In this document: in pieces, positions 1 to 5,694 of the stretch
Layout of the letters: every line of letters begins with the position of its first letter
Position numbering within the stretch: position 1 is the stretch's first letter
Source: Flavobacteriales bacterium UBA4585
GTDB lineage: Bacteria > Bacteroidota > Bacteroidia > Flavobacteriales > Schleiferiaceae
NCBI GenBank assembly: GCA_949487015.1
Contig: CATAQZ010000232.1
Span: 1 to 5,694, forward strand
Reading direction: 5' to 3'
Length of the DNA stretch: 5,694 nucleotides
The notes under the pieces: generated by a model
Told to the model about the DNA's origin: nothing
Seen by the model: the letters and a program-made list of their open reading frames with translations, nothing else
Databases searched by the model: none
Position numbers and translations under genes: made by a program

Positions 1-255
1 AGTGTCTTTGTTGGCACTGTCCATCATCTGAAGGCGCTCTTTCGCCGTACGCTTTCTGAAATTTTCGAATTCAGCATATAGACGTAGATTTTGATCTTTT
101 AAATCTTGAACTTCGTCTTGAAGTTTTTCGATAGGATCAACTTCAACTGATTGGTTATCAGTAGCTTCTTCATCAATCTGCTGTGCATCTTCATTGGTGT
201 GATTGACGCTTTCTTGATTCAGTTCCTCTTCTTTATGTGCTTCCTTTTCAGACAT
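1..255 (-). CDS. grpE: GrpE, nucleotide exchange factor of DnaK (N-terminal 85 codons, truncated by window edge)
   Basis: GrpE is the cytoplasmic dimeric co-chaperone that releases ADP from DnaK (Hsp70). Reading the minus strand from the ATG at 255-253 gives an uninterrupted 85-residue frame to the left edge. Residues 1-40 are acidic and low in complexity, as is usual for the disordered GrpE N-terminus. From about residue 41 a heptad-like coiled coil begins (DPIEKLQDEVQDLKDQN), leading into the family signature LRLYAEFENFRKRTAKER at about 57-74, the start of the long dimerisation helix. The C-terminal beta domain that contacts DnaK lies outside the window. No Shine-Dalgarno is visible before the ATG; the leader is A-rich. 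In related bacteria dnaJ usually follows grpE, which cannot be checked here. Identity rests on the signature helix and acidic N-terminus and is secure for a fragment. Confidence 0.93.
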   Translation of the reverse strand, partial: MSEKEAHKEEELNQESVNHTNEDAQQIDEEATDNQSVEVDPIEKLQDEVQDLKDQNLRLYAEFENFRKRTAKERLQMMDSANKDT

Positions 256-313
256 TTTTGGGGTAGTTTTTTACTCTTGCTTGTTAATTAAGCAAAATGT
301 TAGCCAAGTTACA

Positions 314-338
314 TTTCGCTGACACGTTGTCAGCGAAA
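314..338. promoter_or_regulatory. Perfect 11-bp inverted repeat upstream of grpE, candidate operator
   Basis: The arms TTTCGCTGACA (314-324) and TGTCAGCGAAA (328-338) are exact reverse complements around a 3-base centre, CGT. The repeat lies 58 bases upstream of the grpE start codon and 26 bases past the terminator of the neighbouring operon. No T-run follows on either strand, so it does not look like an intrinsic terminator. Its place in the presumed grpE promoter region suggests a binding site for a dimeric repressor of heat-shock genes. It is not the CIRCE element of HrcA (TTAGCACTC-N9-GAGTGCTAA). The symmetry is seen directly; the regulatory role is inferred. Confidence 0.55.
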
Positions 339-364
339 GAGTACGACGGCCAAATTTTGGGCAT

Positions 365-393
365 AAAAAAGGCGCGGCGATACGCCGCGCCTT
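365..393 (-). terminator. Rho-independent terminator of the uvrD-DUF4290-murA-redoxin operon
   Basis: The arms 369-379 (AAGGCGCGGCG) and 383-393 (CGCCGCGCCTT) form a perfect 11-bp stem, nine pairs of it G-C, with a 3-base loop. In the minus-strand transcript the stem is followed at once by a U-run (A's at 365-370 on the plus strand). It starts 16 bases past the stop codon of the thioredoxin-like gene, the normal place for the end of this operon. On the plus strand there is no comparable T-run directly after the stem, so it acts mainly for minus-strand transcription. Confidence 0.93.
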
Positions 394-409
394 AATGACT
401 TTTAGTCCA

Positions 410-976
410 TTATTTTTTGAGCTTAGCCAACGTGTTTTCTAACGCTTGGCCGCGTAAATTTCTTTTAATTACAATACCGTCACCGTCAATCAAATAGGTG
501 GCGGGAATGCTATTTACACCATAAAGACCAGCTGCTGCATTTCTCCAGCCTTGAAGGTCACTAACGTGATTTTTCCAGACGAGACCATCTTTTTTAATAC
601 CATTGATCCATGCAGCTTTGTTCTGGTCAAGACTTACTGAGAACACAGTAAATCCATCACCGTTTTTGAACGCCACATCTTTGTAAGCATTGAATGTACG
701 GACCACATTTGGGTTTTCCATTCGGCAGGGTCGACACCAAGACGCCCAAAAGTCTATCAATACAACTTGACCCTTGAGATCACTTAGTTTACGGATATTC
801 CCTTCTGGATCACGCATAGCTATGTCAGGGGCTTTATCTCCGATACCCACTGCTGCCATTTGATTGGCGGCTAATTCCATGGGGCGCGCTACTTCATAGT
901 TAGCTTGAGAAGCTGTTGTAATTAGTCCTAATGCTACGAGAATAGCCCCGGAGAATAATAATTTTATTGTTTTCAT
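410..976 (-). CDS. Secreted TlpA/ResA-like thioredoxin-family protein
   Basis: Predicted envelope thiol-disulfide oxidoreductase of 188 residues. The chosen start (ATG at 976) gives a textbook Sec signal peptide: MKTIK, a hydrophobic core to about residue 20, and a likely signal peptidase I site after Ser-Gln-Ala at about 25. There is no lipobox Cys, so the mature protein should be soluble and periplasmic. The thioredoxin fold follows: the AhpC/TSA-Redoxin-like opening VGIGDKAPDIAMRDPEG, the active site WASWCRPC (Cys81 and Cys84), and the cis-proline loop SIPATYLID with Pro158. This architecture fits TlpA/ResA proteins that reduce or exchange disulfides in exported proteins or in cytochrome c maturation; the substrate cannot be read from sequence. 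An alternative ATG at 988 adds Met-Phe-Leu-Pro and abuts the murA stop codon (TAAATG). It is the last gene of the operon, just before a strong terminator. Confidence 0.9.
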   Translation of the reverse strand: MKTIKLLFSGAILVALGLITTASQANYEVARPMELAANQMAAVGIGDKAPDIAMRDPEGNIRKLSDLKGQVVLIDFWASWCRPCRMENPNVVRTFNAYKDVAFKNGDGFTVFSVSLDQNKAAWINGIKKDGLVWKNHVSDLQGWRNAAAGLYGVNSIPATYLIDGDGIVIKRNLRGQALENTLAKLKK

Positions 977-988
977 AGGAAGAAACAT

Positions 989-2293
989 TTACAATCGAAC
1001 AATATCGGCACCTAAGGCCTGCAGGCGGCCGTCAATGTTCTGGTATCCGCGATCGATTTGATTAATATTATGAATGGTAGATGTACCCTCTGCGCTCAAG
1101 GCAGCGATAAGAAGACTAACTCCAGCTCGAATGTCAGGTGAAGTCATGGTTGTTGCGCGCAGCGGAGATTGTTTATCTAGACCTATCACAGTCGCTCTAT
1201 GCGGATCACACAGGATGATTTGTGCTCCCATATCGATAAGTTTATCGGTAAAGAACAATCGGCTTTCGAACATTTTTTGATGAATCAAAACAGAGCCTCT
1301 CGCTTGGGTAGCAGTGACTAAAATAATACTCAAAAGGTCAGGGGTAAACCCTGGCCAAGGCGCATCGGCAATGGTCATGATAGAGCCATCAATAAAGCTC
1401 TCTATTTCGTAATGATCATGCGAAGGAATGAATAAATCATCTCCACGCAATTCTGTATGAATTCCTAATCGTCTAAAAACCGTGGGGATAATTCCTAGGT
1501 CTGGATAACTCACATCTTTTATCGTTATCTCAGATCCCGTCATTGCCGCCATTCCAATCCACGATCCAATTTCAATCATGTCTGGTAAAATTCGATGGGT
1601 AGTGCCGCCCAACTCTGAAACTCCTTCAATATGAAGCATATTCGAGCCAATACCATCGATTTTAGCACCCATACGAACTAGCATTTTACAGAGTTGCTGC
1701 AAATACGGCTCACAGGCTGCATTGTAAATGGTGGTCTTGCCTTTTGCCATCACTGCGGCCATCACAACGTTAGCCGTTCCGGTGACCGATGCCTCATCAA
1801 GGAGCATGTAGGTTCCTTTAAGTTGAGATGCATCTACACTGTAGAACGTGTCTTTAGCGTCGTACTGAAATTTAGCTCCTAATTTTTCGAAGCCCAAAAA
1901 GTGCGTGTCAAGTCTTCTGCGGCCAATTTTATCGCCCCCGGGCTTTGGTATAAAGGCTTTGCCGAAGCGTGCTAAAAGCGGTCCTACAATCATTATGGAG
2001 CCACGTAGACTCGCGCCTTTTTGCTTAAAAGTCTCTGAGGTTAAGTAGTCTAGATTGACATTTTCTGCTTTGAATGTAAAGTCACCTGGTCCGTTCTTTT
2101 TGACATACACTCCCAAATCTCCTAAGAGATCAATAAGTTTATTTACATCTACAATATCGGGGATGTTGCTGATTCTCACTTCTTCTGGAGTTAACAGTAC
2201 AGCACAAAGAATTTGTAACGTTTCGTTTTTAGCTCCTTGCGGAGTTATGGCACCTTGTAATTTTTTACCACCCGTAATTTTAAATGTCCCCAT
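989..2293 (-). CDS. murA: UDP-N-acetylglucosamine 1-carboxyvinyltransferase (MurA), Asp-type active site
   Basis: Catalyses transfer of enolpyruvate from PEP to UDP-GlcNAc, the first committed step of peptidoglycan synthesis in the cytoplasm. Its 434 residues are close to the usual 420-440. Family residues are present: the Lys22-Asn23 pair in PQGAKNE, the active-site loop PKPGGDKIGRRRLD at about 117-129, catalytic Asp319 in GFTPDLLSI (equivalent to E. coli Asp305), Arg345 in MFESRLF, Arg389 in PDIRAG and the C-terminal signature IDRGYQNIDGRLQALGA at about 413-429. The oddity is Asp121, at the position of E. coli Cys115, the residue alkylated by fosfomycin. Asp-type MurA enzymes (known from Mycobacterium and Chlamydia) are active but fosfomycin-insensitive, so this enzyme is predicted to resist the drug. 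Start ATG at 2293, 6 bases after the DUF4290 stop; a purine-rich stretch encoding the tail of that protein may help ribosome loading. Confidence 0.97.
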   Translation of the reverse strand: MGTFKITGGKKLQGAITPQGAKNETLQILCAVLLTPEEVRISNIPDIVDVNKLIDLLGDLGVYVKKNGPGDFTFKAENVNLDYLTSETFKQKGASLRGSIMIVGPLLARFGKAFIPKPGGDKIGRRRLDTHFLGFEKLGAKFQYDAKDTFYSVDASQLKGTYMLLDEASVTGTANVVMAAVMAKGKTTIYNAACEPYLQQLCKMLVRMGAKIDGIGSNMLHIEGVSELGGTTHRILPDMIEIGSWIGMAAMTGSEITIKDVSYPDLGIIPTVFRRLGIHTELRGDDLFIPSHDHYEIESFIDGSIMTIADAPWPGFTPDLLSIILVTATQARGSVLIHQKMFESRLFFTDKLIDMGAQIILCDPHRATVIGLDKQSPLRATTMTSPDIRAGVSLLIAALSAEGTSTIHNINQIDRGYQNIDGRLQALGADIVRL

Positions 2294-2299
2294 GTAGTT

Positions 2300-2926
2300 T
2301 TAGAATCTTCTTTTCTTCTTCTTGTTATTGTTGTTTCCCTTTTTGCGAACTATGGTTGTTTTACGTTCGGCGGGAGAGATATTGAATGATTTCGCATGTG
2401 GCAAATCAATACCTTCAGTTTTTAATTGGCCTTCGGATAGTTCACTTAGATCTGCTAAAATTGTGGTATCCGCGACAGTGTCTTTGTTGAATTTCAGGTA
2501 ATTGCGTTTCATCGCATAGGCGATTCCATAGATCAAGGCCTCTTTCTCTTCACCCTCCTCCATCTCAATGGCGTGCTTCACCATAGTCTTCACGACACCA
2601 CCATAATGACGAAATTTACGCGATTTCTGAGGGTACGGAACTTCATCAGGAAGACCTACGAAATTTTCAGCTGTTGGGATGTCATAAGGGCTTTCCACAT
2701 CCAATTGGAAATCTGACATTATAAACAGGTGATCCCATAATTTATGAGTGTAATCAGGTGCATCTCTAATCGCAGGATTGAGGTTACCAATAACATCAAT
2801 AATGCTCTGTGCTACTTTATTACGGTGTTCTCTATCTTCTATTGTTAAGCAATAGTCCACCATACGTTGCACGTTGCGCCCGTATTCAGGAATTTTTAAA
2901 GTTGTACGATCTGTATTGTATTCCAT
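2300..2926 (-). CDS. DUF4290 family protein, function unknown
   Basis: A 208-residue protein that I recognise as DUF4290, a family found in Bacteroidota with no established function. The N-terminus MEYNTDRTTLKIPEYGRN and the following helical segment (RMVDYCLTIEDREHRNKVAQ) look like the conserved core. The middle is mostly predicted helix, with no signal peptide, transmembrane segment or recognisable catalytic motif. The last 15 or so residues are a basic, low-complexity Lys/Asn/Arg tail (KKGNNNNKKKKRRF), suggesting contact with nucleic acid, ribosomes or acidic lipid; that is inference. Start: the ATG at 2926 begins the family-like MEYNTDR and leaves a 25-base gap after uvrD. An upstream in-frame ATG at 2974 would add 16 residues unlike the family and overlap uvrD by 23 bases, so it was not chosen. 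It lies 6 bases before murA, a neighbourhood I recall as common in Bacteroidota. Confidence 0.85.
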   Translation of the reverse strand: MEYNTDRTTLKIPEYGRNVQRMVDYCLTIEDREHRNKVAQSIIDVIGNLNPAIRDAPDYTHKLWDHLFIMSDFQLDVESPYDIPTAENFVGLPDEVPYPQKSRKFRHYGGVVKTMVKHAIEMEEGEEKEALIYGIAYAMKRNYLKFNKDTVADTTILADLSELSEGQLKTEGIDLPHAKSFNISPAERKTTIVRKKGNNNNKKKKRRF

Positions 2927-2951
2927 GCTTTCAAATAAGTAAATTCTTTTG

Positions 2952-5345
2952 TTATACCGCCCGGACCTTTGCAAATTTTAGCAACAATCTTTTTTCACCC
3001 GCATTATCAAACGTAATGATGGCTTTTGCGTCAGCGCCAGCACCTTCTAGATCCTTAACTGTGCCGAGCCCAAACCTTCCGTGTACCACGCGCATTCCGA
3101 CCTGAAGCTCCTCCGGCCTTAGATTATCTCCACTTGCCTCAAAACTGCCTCCTGAGGTATTTACCTTCTTAAGCGGCTTTCCCCGTAAAGTAGGTTGGGC
3201 TGGTACCACTCCGCTTCCAGGTCCCAAGGCGCTCCTGCCAGATTTTCCTTCCGGTTTCTTAGAGCCCCAATTTTTATTGCTGCCCTTATAAACCGTTTGT
3301 CCTTTTTGATTGCCTCCAAAACTACCTCCAAAGGCGCTGTCTAGCGCAGGTGAGCTAAAGCTGGTTGGCGCAAATTCCGGAATATGGACGTCTAAATATT
3401 GCTCGTCAATTTCATCTATGAATCGCGACGGTTCGCAATCGATCAATTTTCCCCAACGGTATCTTGTATGTGCATATGTGATGTGTGCACGTTTTTCTGC
3501 TCTGGTCAAAGCTACATAGAATAAACGGCGTTCCTCTTCTAATTCACTTCTACTTCCCATACTCATCATGCTTGGGAATAAGTTTTCTTCCAATCCTACC
3601 ATGTAAACGAAGGGGAACTCTAGCCCTTTGGCTAAGTGTATCGTCATCATACTCACCTTCGGCTGTCCATCGTCCACCTCATTATCACGATCTGTGAGTA
3701 GCGCGACATCAGATAAAAAGTTCGAAAGTGAGGGGTCACCTTCAGCCAATTCCTTTTGCTGTTCGCTGAAATCTTTAATTCCGTTGAGTAATTCCTGGAC
3801 GTTTTCATAACGCGTAACTCCCTCGGGTGTCTTGTCTTCGCCTAGGACTTTAATCAAACCCACACTCTTCGCTACGTGTGCGACTGTATCAAAGGCATCG
3901 TTGGCTTTTGCAAAAATCACAAAGCTGTTGATTAGTGTTGTGAAATCCACAATTTTCCTTACCGCAGCTGTTCCAATCCCACTACTGATAGTACCGAGCT
4001 TCTCACAAGTTTCCCAAAGTGACCATTGATGCTGTTCGGCGGCGACGGCAAGCTTCGCTAAAGTGGTAGCGCCAATTCCGCGCGTAGGATAATTGATGAC
4101 ACGCCGAAAAGCTTCTTCGTCTTTTGGATTAATTACAAGTCGCAAATAGGAGAGTACATCCTTTATTTCTTTGCGCTGGTAAAAACTCAAGCCGCCGTAA
4201 ATTTTGTAGGGTATATTCTTTTTTCTTAGGGCATCTTCAAAACTCCTGCTCTGCGCATTTGTCCTATATAAAATGCAGAAATCATCGTGCTTCGCGCCAT
4301 CATTCATGGACGTTTGCCAGATGTTGGTTGCTACATAATTACCTTCATCGGAGTCTGAAATACTTTTGTGAACTACAATTTTATCACCGCTGCCATTTCG
4401 CGTCCAGACATTTTTTTCGATTTGTTCTTTGTTCTTGGCGATAATACTGTTTGCCGCTTGAACGATGGTATTGGTTGAGCGATAGTTTTGCTCTAGTTTG
4501 AACAACTGCGTGTTAGGATAATCCTTTTGAAAGTTTAAGATGTTCCGAATGTTGGCGCCACGGAATGCATATATAGATTGTGCGTCATCACCAACGATAC
4601 AAATGTTCTCATATTTCGCTGCCAATGCTTTAACTATTAAATATTGGCTGTGATTCGTATCCTGGTACTCATCTACTAAAATGTATTTGAACCTGTTTTG
4701 ATACTTTGCTAAAACCTCTGGAAATTTATAGAGCAATTCGTTGGTTTTTAGCAGAAGATCATCAAAGTCCATAGCCCCTGCTCTAAAACATCTTTCCGTG
4801 TAGGCTTGATAAATCTCACCGAACATTGGCATCTTTGCTGCGCTATCTTGAGCTTGTAACTCACCGTTTTGAAAGTAAGCCTTGGGGGTTAATAGGTTAT
4901 TCTTGAGGGAGGAGATTCTCGAAGAAACACTCTTCGCTTTATAAATGTCTTTATCGAGTTGTTTTTCCTTAATTATTGTGCTGATCAATTTTTTACTATC
5001 GTCGGCATCGTAAATCGTAAAATTTGTTGGGTAGCCTAGTCGTTCAGCTTCAATTCTTAGGATTTTCGCAAAAACACTGTGGAATGTGCCCATCCATAAA
5101 TTCTTCGATTCTCCGTCACCTACAATCTTGCCAATGCGCTCTTTCATCTCTCGAGCCGCCTTATTTGTAAATGTCAAGGAAAGAATGTTGAAGGCATCAA
5201 CTCCTTTGTCTAGTAAATACGCTATTCTGTAAGTAAGCACTCTAGTTTTACCCGAACCTGCTCCGGCAATCACCATGACTGGGCCGTCAATTTTTTCTAC
5301 AGCAACTCGCTGTGCGTCATTTAGTTCTTTGAGAAAATGTGCCAA
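2952..5345 (-). CDS. uvrD: UvrD/PcrA-type superfamily 1A ATP-dependent 3'-5' DNA helicase
   Basis: DNA helicase for nucleotide excision and mismatch repair and for clearing proteins or stalled RNA polymerase from DNA. In order: Q motif LNDAQ (8-12), Walker A AGAGSGKT (27-34), motif Ia LTFTNKAAREM (57-67), Walker B VDEYQD (224-229), motif III GDDAQSIYAFRGA (252-264), motif IV QNYRS (286-290), motif V TIHLAKGLEFPFVY (568-581) and motif VI EEERRLFYVALTRA (603-616). A Gly/Ser/Lys-rich linker (about 665-742) leads to a C-terminal Tudor-like domain (about 745-797, VGMRVVHGRFGLGTV), which in PcrA/UvrD binds RNA polymerase. The start is TTG at 5345, directly after an in-frame TAA. The first in-frame ATG would be codon 24, removing the Q motif and running into the Walker A region, so TTG is the only sensible start. 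First gene of the operon; its promoter lies 33-62 bases upstream. Choosing between the names uvrD and pcrA is a matter of convention. Confidence 0.97.
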   Translation of the reverse strand: MAHFLKELNDAQRVAVEKIDGPVMVIAGAGSGKTRVLTYRIAYLLDKGVDAFNILSLTFTNKAAREMKERIGKIVGDGESKNLWMGTFHSVFAKILRIEAERLGYPTNFTIYDADDSKKLISTIIKEKQLDKDIYKAKSVSSRISSLKNNLLTPKAYFQNGELQAQDSAAKMPMFGEIYQAYTERCFRAGAMDFDDLLLKTNELLYKFPEVLAKYQNRFKYILVDEYQDTNHSQYLIVKALAAKYENICIVGDDAQSIYAFRGANIRNILNFQKDYPNTQLFKLEQNYRSTNTIVQAANSIIAKNKEQIEKNVWTRNGSGDKIVVHKSISDSDEGNYVATNIWQTSMNDGAKHDDFCILYRTNAQSRSFEDALRKKNIPYKIYGGLSFYQRKEIKDVLSYLRLVINPKDEEAFRRVINYPTRGIGATTLAKLAVAAEQHQWSLWETCEKLGTISSGIGTAAVRKIVDFTTLINSFVIFAKANDAFDTVAHVAKSVGLIKVLGEDKTPEGVTRYENVQELLNGIKDFSEQQKELAEGDPSLSNFLSDVALLTDRDNEVDDGQPKVSMMTIHLAKGLEFPFVYMVGLEENLFPSMMSMGSRSELEEERRLFYVALTRAEKRAHITYAHTRYRWGKLIDCEPSRFIDEIDEQYLDVHIPEFAPTSFSSPALDSAFGGSFGGNQKGQTVYKGSNKNWGSKKPEGKSGRSALGPGSGVVPAQPTLRGKPLKKVNTSGGSFEASGDNLRPEELQVGMRVVHGRFGLGTVKDLEGAGADAKAIITFDNAGEKRLLLKFAKVRAV

Positions 5346-5377
5346 TTAGGGGAAGCTTTACCGTTCGACAAGATGCA

Positions 5378-5407
5378 CAAAGTTACACCTTATTAACGCC
5401 TTTACAA
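5378..5407 (-). promoter_or_regulatory. Bacteroidota-type promoter of the uvrD operon
   Basis: On the minus strand, TTG (5407-5405), a 19-base spacer and TAACTTTG (5385-5378) match the Bacteroidota primary-sigma consensus: TTG near -33 and TAnnTTTG near -7, about 19 bases apart. Transcription should start near 5371-5375, giving a leader of roughly 30 bases before the TTG start codon of uvrD. No other convincing minus-strand promoter was seen before the four genes that follow. Confidence 0.75.
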
Positions 5408-5504
5408 CCTTTAAAACCCGACCATTTTAAACCGAGCTGCAGCCCTTTATTGGTCAATAATCACAAATAATTCAGAATGAGCCAATTATTTTATTCACAC
5501 CCGG

Positions 5505-5535
5505 TTTGGATGTGGAAATATTTACCCTACATTTG
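5505..5535 (+). promoter_or_regulatory. Bacteroidota-type promoter of rpsL (str operon)
   Basis: TTTG (5505-5508), exactly 19 bases and TACATTTG (5528-5535) give a full match to the Bacteroidota -33/-7 consensus, TTTG and TAnnTTTG. Transcription should begin near 5540, leaving a leader of about 55 bases before the rpsL ATG. The DNA just upstream (5455-5500) is AT-rich, as is common before strong ribosomal-protein promoters. It is divergent from the uvrD promoter, with about 100 bases between the two -33 elements. Confidence 0.82.
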
Positions 5536-5560
5536 CAGTCCCCAAAAAATGGGGTAACTG
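5536..5560 (+). other. Small imperfect inverted repeat at the predicted rpsL transcription start
   Basis: CAGTCCCC (5536-5543) can pair with GGGG (5551-5554) and ACTG (5557-5560) around a 7-base A-rich loop, with TA bulged at 5555-5556. The first bases of the left arm may lie upstream of the start site, so it is unclear whether the whole stem is transcribed. It could be a 5'-end stabilising hairpin, part of a leader control element, or chance. Confidence 0.3.
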
Positions 5561-5594
5561 ATTATTGGAATAAACTAGAAATCAAAAGGTACGT

Positions 5595-5694
5595 ATGCCA
5601 ACGATTCAACAGCTTGTAAGAAAAGGTCGCAAACAGATCAAACAAAAGAGTAAATCTGCTGCGCTGGATTCCTGCCCACAACGCAGGGGTGTAT
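5595..5694 (+). CDS. rpsL: 30S ribosomal protein S12 (N-terminal 33 codons, truncated by window edge)
   Basis: S12 is the decoding-centre protein of the small ribosomal subunit. Translation from the ATG at 5595 gives MPTIQQLVRKGRKQIKQKSK, then SAALDSCPQRRGV, the near-invariant S12 N-terminal extension. The streptomycin-resistance hot spots (the K42 and K87 regions) lie beyond the window. AAAAGG ends 5 bases before the ATG and is a modest Shine-Dalgarno. S12 normally opens the str operon (rpsL, rpsG, fusA, often rpsJ in Bacteroidota); the dedicated promoter immediately upstream agrees with its being the first gene here. Confidence 0.97.
   Translation, partial: MPTIQQLVRKGRKQIKQKSKSAALDSCPQRRGV

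Noticed and set aside
314..338. Inverted repeat as a terminator for either strand
   Set aside because: No T-run follows the stem on either strand, and a much better terminator already lies at 365-393.
350..360. CCAAA-T-TTTGG palindrome as the -33 region of a grpE promoter
   Set aside because: No TAnnTTTG element lies about 19 bases downstream on the minus strand, so it cannot be supported as a promoter.
410..988. TlpA-like protein as a lipoprotein
   Set aside because: The signal peptide ends in Ser-Gln-Ala-Asn without the lipobox Cys, so signal peptidase I cleavage is more likely.
2927..2974. Upstream ATG giving a 224-residue DUF4290 protein
   Set aside because: The extra 16 residues do not resemble the family N-terminus, and the extension overlaps the uvrD coding end; ATG at 2926 fits better.
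1074..5000. Several plus-strand open frames of 60-98 codons lying opposite murA, DUF4290 and uvrD
   Set aside because: They are antisense shadows of strongly supported genes, their translations show no family motifs, and no promoter was seen for them.
2952..5345. Helicase as RecB/AddA or part of a phage-defence system
   Set aside because: Length, motif set and the C-terminal Tudor-like domain match housekeeping UvrD/PcrA; there is no nuclease domain and no defence-type neighbour.
1..5694. CRISPR array, tRNA, rRNA, insertion sequence or attachment site
   Set aside because: No regularly spaced repeats, cloverleaf, rRNA-like sequence, transposase or terminal repeats were seen; nearly all of the window is explained by housekeeping genes.

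Overview
The window is an ordinary chromosomal segment of a Bacteroidota bacterium, perhaps of the Saprospirales/Cytophagales/Sphingobacteriales side, though the order is only a guess. The evidence is a DUF4290 gene next to murA (DUF4290 is known to me only from Bacteroidota), two promoters matching the Bacteroidota consensus (TTG, 19 bases, TAnnTTTG), weak or absent Shine-Dalgarno sequences, and the style of the GrpE and S12 N-termini.

Layout: (1) 1-255, minus strand: the first 85 codons of grpE, running off the left edge. (2) 256-409: intergenic DNA with a perfect 11-bp inverted repeat upstream of grpE and a strong intrinsic terminator ending the next operon. (3) 410-5345, minus strand: a tight four-gene unit transcribed right to left: uvrD/pcrA helicase, DUF4290 protein, murA, and a secreted TlpA-like thioredoxin. 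Gaps between genes are about 25, 6 and 0-12 bases, and only one promoter and one terminator are evident. (4) 5346-5594: divergent control region with one promoter for uvrD (minus) and one for rpsL (plus). (5) 5595-5694, plus strand: the first 33 codons of rpsL (ribosomal protein S12), running off the right edge.

The operon mixes DNA repair (UvrD/PcrA with an RNA-polymerase-binding-type C-terminal domain), the first committed step of peptidoglycan synthesis (MurA), an envelope thiol-disulfide protein and an uncharacterised protein. MurA carries Asp where the fosfomycin-targeted Cys normally sits, which predicts intrinsic fosfomycin resistance. I found no mobile element, CRISPR array, tRNA, rRNA or defence system. 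The points most worth a second look are the grpE-upstream inverted repeat, the DUF4290-murA pairing, the MurA Cys-to-Asp change and the TTG start of uvrD.
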